Both the position numbers and the translations under genes were made by a program. From positions 310,001-374,000 of the forward strand of contig JACZZP010000016.1 of NCBI GenBank assembly GCA_015183035.1: a stretch of 64,000 nucleotides of DNA, given 5' to 3'. The notes below the pieces were generated by a model. It saw only the letters and a program-made list of their open reading frames with translations, was not told the origin of the DNA and did no database searches. This document shows, one piece after another, positions 46,393-55,750 of this stretch (position 1 is the first letter of the stretch; every line of letters starts with the position of its first letter). The stretch comes from Meloidogyne chitwoodi (Eukaryota; Nematoda; Chromadorea; Rhabditida; Meloidogynidae).

Positions 46393-47350
46393 ATGATTTC
46401 ACCTGGAAATTATTTTTTAATTGCTTCTATTCTAATGGTCATCATTTGTCAATTTGGAGTTTTTGCACCTAGAAATGGAAGAGGTTCACGTCGTGGAGGA
46501 GGAAATGGACATGGAAATCAAATAACTCAAGAACAGGCAAGTTAAATAATTAAAATTAATTAAAAGATATTTATTTAAAAATTTTAAGGTGGATCAGCTT
46601 CTTAGTAATTTGTCTGCAGTAGTGGGGGTAAAAAGTTTTATTTAAATATTTTAAATTAAATGCTTTTTATTAATTAAAAATAAGGCTGTCGGTCTTTGAT
46701 AATTTTTAATAGGAAATAATAGTTTTAATTAATAAACTATGTTTTATATTAATTTTAGAAATGAATGACATTATAATCAACAACCTATTTTAAATTGAAT
46801 TTTATAATTCGTTTTCTTACAAGTATTATTCTTTAAAAATCGATAACTTTGTTTTTTAATATTTTCTAATAATTAAAAAACAAAATTTAACTAAAATAAA
46901 ATAATAATATTTAGACTAATAATCGTTCAGCTGTAGGGACACTTAATACTGCGAGTAATCATATTCGAAACCTTCATGGACAAAGAGATATTCTAAGTGA
47001 GATAATTGCTAATATGAGCATTTTAAATAATCAAGAGGTTTATAACTAGAAATTATTTATACATAATAAGAATTTTTTTAGCTTGTTAATCAAATACTGG
47101 AAAACAATCAATTAGATCAAAATGTGATAATATTAATATATTTAATAAAATTATATATTAAATTTTGAATAGACAATAGCTCAAGTTCGACGTATCATTC
47201 AAAATGCTCAAAATCGTGCAAATGCTAATAATCAAGTAATTTTATTAAAAATAAATAATTTCTAACATTCTTTGAGATATTTAAAAATATTTAAAAATTA
47301 TAAATTTATTAAAGAATCAGCAACCTCCAAACGACGGTGGCAATCAGTAA
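46393..47350 (+). CDS. Secreted N/Q-rich protein, six phase-0 exons (family copy 3)
   Basis: Exons 46393-46536, 46589-46627, 46915-47037, 47082-47123, 47173-47235 and 47321-47350 join in frame to about 146 aa, with every intron in phase 0. The signal peptide core GNYFLIASILMVIICQF is shared with copies 1 and 2, followed by a G/R/N-rich segment. The last exon encodes QPPNDGGNQ. Intron 1 needs a GC-AG donor (CAG|GCAAGT). If it is not spliced, the frame stops two codons later as a 50-aa peptide. Function unknown. Confidence 0.75.
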
Positions 47351-47866
47351 AAGAGAGGAGCAATAATTGAAGCAAAAATGCGTGAAACGAACGATTTATT
47401 TATTTTGGACAAATCATTTACTCTTATTTAATTTAAAATTTTGTTTAAAAATTAAGGATTTGCATGAACTGAAATCCTTCGATTATTAATTTATCCATAC
47501 AACTGTTTTAGTCATTTAAATAACATATTGACCAAAACTAAAAATTAATATATTTTTTCGGACAAAAAGGAAACGCTAGAAAATTTTTCAAATAAACAAA
47601 TTATTTAACTAGCAAATAAATTAAATAGTTTATTAAATAAGAGTATTTGAATATTTTCAAAAAAAAAATCGCATAAATTTATCTTATGCAAATATCTTCA
47701 AAAAACAATTTTATCGTATCGATACATTTCTATATCAGTAAACAAAGCTTTTTTTTTAAATTTTATTTTATATTATTTTTGATAAAAGATTAAATTGGAT
47801 ATTTTTATTTATTTAATTTTTTTTTAGAAATTTTTTTTCCGTGTTAATTTCCCCAAAAATTTATAT
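47351..47866. other. 3' flank of secreted family copy 3
   Basis: No gene. 47590-47760 is the inverted counterpart of the flank blocks at 980-1140 and 39000-39150 (TTTATCGTATCGATACAT is its core). Confidence 0.6.
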
Positions 47867-48410
47867 TGTAAGGCAGACTTTGATCCTGCCAGGCCAAAGA
47901 TGGAAAGATAAGAAAGGGGATGAACAAAGTCCCAGCATATAAGGAAATAGAAGCAGGGAAAATAAGTCACTCTGAAAAAGTCACTTTGCAAAGTCACTCT
48001 GTGAGAACTCCGCTGATCAATTGCAAGCGTAGAGTAAACATCCAAGCGCTTCCCGGGAAGTCGGCCTCGACGCCGACCAACTAATATATAACAGAAAGGC
48101 CTCCCTTCCACGCTCCCTCTAGCTTATATGCCTGCATCGACCTTGGGGATATTAACACCTTTGGGAACAACAATAAACAGCACCTTTGGGGCCCCAAACA
48201 TCGGGGATACTTTATACAACATCGCACGCCACAACGGGACCTATAACATCATTCCATCAAGGGCCCAACAAGCTTTACTGGTAGCACCTCAACTTTTCCT
48301 GGGTATGGGCCCGTACCTTGGGAAAGGGGGATCCAGGCGCGAGAGGAGTTGGAGGATGAAAGCCGCCTTCGGGCGCAGAAAACACTCAGGTGTTAAATAA
48401 AACTAATTCT
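47867..48410 (+). mobile_element. GC-rich block, possibly an LTR or leader of the retroelement
   Basis: The block starts TGTAAGG and can be read to end in CA, is far richer in G+C than its flanks, has a TATA-like CTAATATATAACAG near 48080, and ends with a hairpin plus AATAAA (48381-48401). That hairpin is related to those inside the downstream retroelement's genes. An open frame (48128-48400, 90 aa) crosses it but resembles no known protein. A second copy that would prove an LTR is not in the window. Confidence 0.35.
48381..48401 (+). promoter_or_regulatory. Hairpin plus AATAAA, non-coding version
   Basis: AACACTCAGGTGTT folds as AACAC-TCAG-GTGTT and is followed by AAATAAA. Compared with the coding copies (GACAC...GTGTC), the outer G-C pair is replaced by A-T on both sides, a paired change. 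This could be a polyadenylation hairpin. Confidence 0.55.
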
Positions 48411-50150
48411 TCAAAAAAATTATTATTTTAAAACTAATTATTTAAATAAATTCTTCAAGAATTGTTATTATTAAATAAAATTAATTCTTCAAAAAATTTT
48501 TTTTTTAAATTATAATTAATTAAATGAAATTGAATTTTTTAAATTTAAATAAAATAATTTTTTTTTACTTTTTACTCAAAACTTTTTATTTTTCTTTTTA
48601 ATATTCATATTAATATTGCAACATTTTTCTTATTATTTTTATTCTCAAAAAAATAAATATATTGTTCTTTTCTCTCGTTAGTCATATGAATAACATTTTA
48701 TTTTGATCTCTCTCTCAAAAAAAAAAATCGTTCTCACATAAAAGAAATTTTTTTTTTTATTGTCGAAAAATCAAAGTTCATCCATTAAATGAAAAAAAAG
48801 AATAAAATATTTTTTTATTATTTTTAAAATAATGGCGGCTGTAGGGAACACATATAAAATTTTTTTATATATTACTAATCCTTAAACTTTATTAACATCT
48901 GTCTCAAACATCTGTCTAAAATTTTTTTTTAAATGTCAATCTATAAAAATAATTCTCTATTATTCACAAATTTAAATAAATCTTTTATTTCTGTTATATC
49001 TACACAAATTGCATTTCAAAAGAAATGACTCATTTCTTCACTACACGAATATGAATTTATTCCATCATTACAGTTAAAAAATAAAAATAATATATTCGCA
49101 ATAATTTCACTAAAGTGTTTTCTTTTCTTTAACTAACTAGGACAAAATTTTAATAATCTTAGATTCTTTATCAAAATTAAATATTTATTTTAAAATAATT
49201 TTAGATTCTTTATTAAAATTAAATACTCATTTTAGAACAACTCTCACTCAAACTCTTAAATAAATAAATAAATTAATTAATTTTTCGCTCTTCTTCTCAA
49301 ATCATTTAAACCGTAATTTAAAGACCAATCAAAATTTTTTTTTAATCCCTTTCCTCTTTTAAATTAAATTTTTTTTTATTATTATTCAAAAATCACAATT
49401 CAAAAAATACAAACATTTCATCTTCAATGTCTTTATAATAATAAAAGTTTTTATTATTCTATTTGAAAACAGGTGCACACTGGTCAATCCCAGAAATTTC
49501 GAAAAGGTCAATGTTATAAATCTCAAAATGGTCAATCTTATAAATTTTCGAAAGGGTCAATCCAAAAAAATAGATTCATTTTTAGATAAAAATACCAAAT
49601 CAATTTATCAAAAGTTAGTTTTATATTTTTATTTTGTTTTATTGACATCCTTGGTAATTAGCCTAATTAAAATTTATTTAAAAATTGCCTTATTAGATTC
49701 TATATATTTTCTATTGTGTTAGTTTTTGGCTCATTGACAAAATTTATTTTTTAAATAATAAACTTTTAAATTTATTTTAATTAAAACTAATTAATCCTTT
49801 TTAATTCCTTTTTTTTTACTAAAATAAAACTAATTATTCAAGAAACTCATCAAAAATCTATTATTAATATAAATAAAATAATTCTTCAATCATAATTAAT
49901 TAAATAAAATTAACTTATCAAAAATTTTTAAATTTAAATAAAATTTAATTCTTCAATTTTTAAATTTAAATAAAATTTAATTCTTCAATTTTTAAATTTA
50001 AATAAAATAATCTGTCTAAAATCAACTAATTAAATTCTTAAATAAATTTTAATTTAAATAATTAATTTAAATAAAATATTTTTTTTTGTACTTTTTACTC
50101 AAAACTTTTTATTTTTCTTTCTTATATTCATATTAATATTGAAAAAAAAT
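48411..50150. other. AT-rich non-coding stretch with direct repeats
   Basis: No gene. About 65 bp at 48557-48622 (containing ACTTTTTACTCAAAACTTTT) recurs at 50080-50145 in direct orientation, and AATTCTTCAA motifs recur through both ends. Near 49465-49560 a GGTCAATCTTATAAAT-like unit is repeated three times. Open frames here are AT-driven. Confidence 0.55.
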
Positions 50151-50159
50151 AAAAATAAC

Positions 50160-50690
50160 TCTAACAGTAATTAACATACTCAGAATTATTAAAGGATTCA
50201 AACTAGACGTGTGCGAAACGTCTTGTTTCGTTGTTTCGTTAGTTTCGTTATTTTTTTTTCTTCGTTTCGTTTCATGACGAAACACTCAAATTTATCACGA
50301 AACGTACGAAACAAAATTTATTAAAAAAAAAAAAAATTTCCAGTTTTGAGTAAAATTTTTGAGATTTTTACTAGAAAATGCCATGTTTATCTTATTTGTT
50401 GAATTATTAAAATACATTTCCCTTTATAAATAATTTTCAGAATATTTTAGCATAAAGAAAATTTTATAATGTCAAATAAACGTTTCGTTTCGTTTCGCTG
50501 TTTCGTTAGTTTCGTTACTTTTTCTTCAATTCGTTTTGTTAACGAAACACTTTTAAAAAATTTTTTTTTGTTCGTTTCGTTGGAAAAAATTTCGGTGTTT
50601 CGCACAGGTCTGATTCGAACCAAAAGCAATTTAACAAAATAGGCTAACGCTATAACCATTAAACCAAAAGTGCACAAGCCTGTTTTAAAT
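50160..50690 (-). mobile_element. tRNA-derived SINE interrupted in its B box
   Basis: The minus strand from 50688 reads an A-box-like TGGTTTAATGGTTATAGCG, then GGTTCGAAT where a MITE (50206-50612) intervenes. It resumes as GTTTGAATCC and an AT-rich body. It resembles a tRNA only over the two promoter boxes, so it is not called as a tRNA gene. Confidence 0.6.
50206..50612. mobile_element. hAT-like MITE E (TAGAC.TGTGCGAAAC ends)
   Basis: The ends TAGACGTGTGCGAAAC and (complement) CAGACCTGTGCGAAAC are flanked by ATTCAAAC (50198-50205) and ATTCGAAC (50613-50620), an 8-bp duplication with one change. Both ends have TTTCGTTTCG arrays. No coding capacity. Confidence 0.8.
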
Positions 50691-50832
50691 AATAAATTTT
50701 TAATTAAAATTTTAATTTTTTCCCTTTCTCGGAAAATTTATTTTCTCTTTCTCAAAAATTTTATTTTCTCTTTCTACCTCTTTATCTCTAATTCTAATAT
50801 ACAATTATGTAAATGTGTGAGTTCAAAAAATA

Positions 50833-51157
50833 AGGGGCAAAGGGCATGATTCGAAGAGAAGTAATCTCTGAAAAAGAAAAGAGCAAAGGGCGAAATTCGA
50901 AGAGAGTTAATCTCTGAAAAAAAAAGGGACAAAGGGCAATATGCAAAGAGATTTAATCCTTTTTTTTTTAAAAAAAATAATAATAATGGGAAAAAGGGGC
51001 AAAAGGGCAAGATTCAAAGAAATTAATCTCTGAAAAAGAAAAGAGCAAAGGGCGAAATTCGAAGAGAGTTAATCTCTGTAAAAAAGGGACAAAGGGCAAT
51101 ATGCACAGAGATTTAATCTTTTTTTTTTTTTTTAAAAATAGTAATAATGGGAAAGCG
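50833..51157. repeat. Two tandem 162-bp units upstream of gag
   Basis: The units start at about 50834 and 50996, each containing AGCAAAGGGCGAAATTCGAA then GAGAGTTAATCTCTG and GGGACAAAGGGCAATATGCA, and end with a T-run and AATAATGGGAAA. Lying between the presumed left end and gag, they may be a leader or enhancer repeat of the retroelement. Confidence 0.8.
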
Positions 51158-51368
51158 GAAATGGACTATGATTCCTTTCTGTCCACAAATCACTTAAAAG
51201 CAACAATGGGAATCATTTTATCAACATTCAGGATCTTGGACAATTTAGCTTAGGACTTAAGGGATAAATACACCAGCATTTAGCTAACCTTGAATCATTC
51301 AAAAATATTTTTGATTTTCTAATTTTTAATTTTTCAATTAAAATTTTTTTTGCGTTCTAACTTCTAAA

Positions 51369-51375
51369 TTTTCAG
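51369..51375 (+). promoter_or_regulatory. Splice acceptor upstream of gag
   Basis: TTTTCAG, the nematode 3' splice consensus, lies 74 bp before the gag ATG after a T-rich run. It could accept a cis-spliced leader or an SL trans-splice. Confidence 0.4.
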
Positions 51376-51448
51376 ATTTTTCAAAAAAAAATTCTTTCAA
51401 AGCAAACAAGCAACTCAAAGAAAAACAACGATTCAAGAACCTGTCTTC

Positions 51449-52922
51449 ATGTCTACAACGGAAGGCAACGCTCAGGGCACGCCCATGGACACCCAGGTGT
51501 CAAATAAAAGCTCGTCTACTCCCATCATGGAGGAGTCGCTAATCAACGTGGTTGACAAGAAACTTCTCATGTCGAAGGCCAACACGGCACAAGTGAAGAT
51601 GCAGGATCTCGAATTGGTCTTTGGTGAAACAATACGACTTGAAGAAGGGGTAAATCGATCTCTTCGAGTAATCAACAGAAAGGTAAACCAAAACTTATCG
51701 GGATTAAGCAATCTCACTGAGGAAGTTAATGAAGGATTTACCACGTTTGGTGAGAAAATAACAAGTTGTGAAAAAGAAATTTTAGAACTGTCAAAAAGAA
51801 AGGCAAGATCAGTCTCGCCTTCTAACAGAACCAAAATTGCGAAAACATTAATGAATCGTCAAATTCATGAACTAAACTTTTCGAATATTTCAGAAAACAA
51901 CTGGGCAGAAGAGTCTCAAGTTGATGGAAGTCATCTTCATCCAATCAATGATGAAGGCACTCATACACTGAACATGATCAGCCATGAAGGAATTCCGACT
52001 CTTGAGGTATATTCGGATGATAATATAATTTCGTTTGACAGGTGGGGAAAAAGATTCTTAGAAAGAATGGAAGTATTTGGGTCAAGACTTTCAGAAAAAG
52101 AGAAACTTGCTCGACTGTCATTATTTTTGGAAGATACACCCAAACGCATCTTTGAAGATTTAACTGAGATACAGAGAAGCTCGTGTGACTAGCTTTACAG
52201 AACATAAGAAGCGAACTAGACTCTCCGCAACGACGTGCTCTCTCAAGGAGAGCATTGCTAGTATGTAGACAACATGAAAGTGAGTCAGTAAAAGAGTTTC
52301 TGTCGCGCTTCAGACCACTAGCTTTGGCATCTGCAGCTGATATTACAGGTACAAACAAAGAGCGTTACTTATGTGAGTTACTCTTAGAACGCTTGCGACC
52401 TAATATTGCGTTTTGCATGAAATTACTAAATATTTCTCAAACAGATCGGGGGTTCGAACAGCTTTGTTTAGATCTTCGAGAATTGGAAATAATGCTGGCT
52501 GGAGGCATGGGATCGATGTTTGGTACGACCAAGGAAGACTCACAGACTCATAAAGAAGTCAATGTGTACAATGTACCAGGGAAGTTTCAATCCTTGAACC
52601 CTACTAATCCAAACAAAATAAAAATTGGTCAAAATTCAGAACAAAATTTTAACAGAAATGATTATTTTTCGAACAAAAATATTTCTCTTAACTTTAGAAA
52701 TAATCAGAGAAACAGAAATCAAATTCGCACTCCAACAAATGAGCGTCGTTGGAATAACAGACCAGTGTGCAACTATTGTTCAAAAGTGGGCCACTTCGCA
52801 AGTGTCTGTAGATCAAGAATTGCAGACTTTCAAATACAGCGAGGTGATCAAGGACGTAGAACATTCGGAACAGGATCATCAAATCAAAATCAGAACTCAA
52901 CTCAAGAAAATCGTATGCTAAG
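51449..52922 (+). pseudogene. gag: gag (capsid-like region and nucleocapsid zinc knuckle), frameshifted
   Basis: Two open segments, 51449-52192 (about 247 aa) and 52255-53007, lie in different frames. The reading frame slips near 52185-52255 and stop codons separate them. The first begins with a low-complexity N-terminus containing MDTQVSNK (residues 13-20) and a coiled-coil-like stretch, and ends in a capsid-like helical region (FDRWGKRFLERMEVF). The second continues with VKEFLSRFRPLA and RYLCELLLERL, typical of retrotransposon gag. It ends with the zinc knuckle CNYCSKVGHFASVC (C-x2-C-x4-H-x4-C) near 52768-52809, flanked by R/N-rich sequence. Gag would form the particle shell and bind genomic RNA. 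The hAT insertion at 52923 cuts the frame. Confidence 0.85.
51488..51508 (+). repeat. Hairpin copy 1 (gag)
   Basis: GACACCCAGGTGTC folds as GACAC-CCAG-GTGTC and is followed by AATAAA. In frame it encodes part of MDTQVSNK. It is identical over 24 nt to the copy at 57863-57886. Confidence 0.9.
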
Positions 52923-55750
52923 TAGAGATGGGAACGGGTCCGGGACCCGGTCCCGTTTCCCGGTTTCCGGGTCCCTTTACCCGGTTTTTTTTGAGTCACC
53001 GGGTTGAAATCGGGACCCGGAATTCCGGGTTTACCCGGTTCGGGTCCCGGCCGGTCAACTTTCAATTCCCGTTTCCCGTTCCCGGTCCCGGACATTTTTG
53101 CACCGGGAAACCGGGTAAAAATATTTTAAGAAAATTGTTTTAATTTGGCGCAATTTTTAGTTTGGCGATACGTTTCTACATAAAAAAATAAATTAGAGTC
53201 TAGCATAAATATACATTTTTTTAAAAATTAAAAATAAAATCAACTATTATTCGTTAACATAACCTAAACATCATGCCTTTCCTAAAATTAATTTTGTTAT
53301 CTAGTAATATGTCTAACAAACATCCAATTTGGAGTGTTGAACGAGAAGACGGTGAAAAATTGTTTCAACGTGTTGATGGCGAGATTAAATGCAGCGATTG
53401 CAATAAAGTATTAAAAATTTCTGATCACAGTGTCTCAGCATTCATTCGCCATTTATCTTCATCATTACACAAGAATTCCAATTATCTTAAAAAGTATCAA
53501 GAATTGATTGATAGCAAAGGAAAATCAAAAGATGAAAAAATTACCAATTTTATGAATATCAAAAGTTCAGGTTTTAATTTTACTTTTAAAAATAAAATAA
53601 TCATTAAATCTAATAGGTAATATTACTGCTCAGGATAAAAAGGTGCTAAATTTCATAGTCTGTTGTAATCTACCTTTCAACATCATAAATAACATAACGT
53701 TTAAAGTTTTATTAAAAGAAAAGCCAAAGGAACGAACAACATTTACAAAAGAAATTTTACCTGAGATATACATTAAAGTAAAAAGTAAAATCAAGGAAGA
53801 ATTGAAAAACTGTCTTGCTTTAAGTTTTAGTACTGACATATGGACAGCTGATACAACCAAAGATTCGTTTATTAGGTTGTTAATATTTTATAATTAATTA
53901 TTGTTAATATTTAAGTTTGACATGTGACGGTATTACTAAAAATTGGAATAAAAAAAGGCACATTTTATCTATAAGAAAATTTAATGGTAGTCACACTTCA
54001 GAGAGAATAGCAGGTATAATTAAATAATACTATTAAATATAAAAGTTAATTATAGATAAACTAGAAGAGCTGATTTTGGAGTGGGGAGTGCAGGATAAAT
54101 GTCATTCATTCCTCAGGGATTCGGCAGCAAACCTGAAAAAAGGTATTTCAATGATACGTATTTGGAATGATGATGGTGAGAACTCATTGACTGAAATTAA
54201 GCATGCCAATTGTTCCTGTCATGACTTAAATTTATGCGTAAAAGACGCTTTTGGAAAACAAAAAAATGCAGTTTCTGATACATTTGAGAAATGTAGACGT
54301 ATTGTTGGCCACATGAAGCACTCATCCAAAACTTTAAATGAATTTAAAACTATTCAAATGGAGTTAGGTCTTGCGCGTCACAAACTGTTACAAGTAAGTG
54401 AAATTGGGATTTATAATATATAATGCTAAGTATTTTAGGATATCACGACGCGTTGGAATAGTTTATTGATTATGCTGCGAAGATTGTTGGAGCAGAAATC
54501 AGCAGTTGATGAACTTATGTTTCAAAAGAGAGAATTTGAGCTTGTTTTGACTGAACGTGAATGGCATTTACTTAGTTTAATAGAGGTTAAGTTAATAGAA
54601 ACTAATTAGCATAAAATTAATTTTAGAAACTTTTAATCCCAACCGAAGAAATGTCTCTTTGTTTCTGCGAGTCATTGCTTTCTACGAAAATTCCATATGC
54701 ACAAATTCTCATAATAAAACTACAAAAAATTGATGTTAGAGTCGAAATCAATGGGGTGATAAATGAATTAGTCGAAATTGAGGAAATTAAAATGCGATTA
54801 ATTAATGGCTTAAAAAAAAGATTTCTTTCTATGGAAACAGATAAGTAAGTCCGTTGGATAAGTATAGTATATTTAAATTAAATATTTTTAAATAGGCTTC
54901 ACGCTGTATCGACGTTCGTTGATCCAAGATTCAAACATTTTTTTGCAAGGGACAGAATTACATTTCTTGCGAAAGTTACTACTTGGCTTTTGGAGGAAGA
55001 GGATGATGTAAGAAAATTACTATTAAAAATAGTTTCACATTTAGGATGTTCTATTTGAGAATGAGCCTGAGATTTCTAGTCCAATTTCAAAAAAACATTT
55101 TACATTTCTTGATGAAGTTGAGGAATTTGCATGTACCAGCAAAGATAATGGTAAATTATCTTTCATTTATATTATAATTTAAAATAATAAACAGAACCAC
55201 AAGCAAAAAAAGCATTGGAACAAGAAATAAAACTTTATTCGGAGCAGCCGAATTTGGAACAAAGAAAAGATCCATTAGATTGGTGGCGAGAGAATGAAAA
55301 AAATTTTCCTAAACTGGCTTCAATTGCTCGGCGATTTCTGACGGCACAAGCCACTAGCGTTGCTAGTGAACAATTGTTCAGTACCGCACGTGATACTTAT
55401 AACTTTAAAAGATCAAATTTGACACCTGAAACTGCTGAAATGGTTATATTTTTGAACAAAGCAATCCCGTCACTTAATTACATTTATTAAATTTTATGTT
55501 TATCTGAATAATAAATTTATTTAATTGAATAACACTACATATTAACAATCGTTTCAAACAATTTTGAATTTTTACACGTATTTTAACAAATTTAAAATTA
55601 CCCGGAACCCGGCCGGGACCCGGTCATTTTTTCACCGGGTTGAAAACGTGACCCGGAATTCCGGGTTTTCCCGGTTCGGGTCCCGGCCGGTCATTTCATA
55701 TTTCAAATACCCGGAACCCGGACCCGGTTTTTTCAAAATTCCCAACACTA
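52923..55750 (+). mobile_element. Autonomous hAT transposon (element D), exact 8-bp TSD
   Basis: The ends TAGAGATGGGAA and (complement) TAGTGTTGGGAA, and the exact duplication ATGCTAAG (52915-52922, 55751-55758), define a 2828-bp insertion. The duplication fits the hAT preference nTnnnnAn. Both ends have CCCGG/ACCCGG-rich arrays. A complete-looking transposase gene lies inside. The retroelement's reading frame is the same on both sides of the duplication, so the insertion itself is the only break at this point. Confidence 0.95.
53273..55490 (+). CDS. hAT transposase (BED finger and hAT dimerisation domain)
   Basis: About nine exons with short introns; clear coding segments are 53273-53570, 53617-53875, 53909-54002, 54055-54393, 54440-54585, 54628-54848, 54897-55008, 55047-55150 and 55195-55490. 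The N-terminus is a BED zinc finger (a Trp, then IKCSDC and [10 protein letters not shown]). The middle has the RNase-H-like core with SFSTDIWTA and TCDGITKNW. The C-terminus is the hAT dimerisation domain ([20 protein letters not shown], then [12 protein letters not shown]). hAT transposases cut and paste DNA and generate 8-bp duplications, as seen here. I found no internal stop when introns were chosen in frame, so the gene may be functional; small exon-boundary errors are possible. Confidence 0.85.

Noticed and set aside
48128..48400. 90-aa open frame as a real gene
   Set aside because: It spans a block with LTR-like features, overlaps the closing hairpin and resembles nothing known; the opposite strand is also open.
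52694..53143. PGPG/GTGNGK-rich open frames near the left end of element D
   Set aside because: They are products of the CCCGG arrays at the transposon end.
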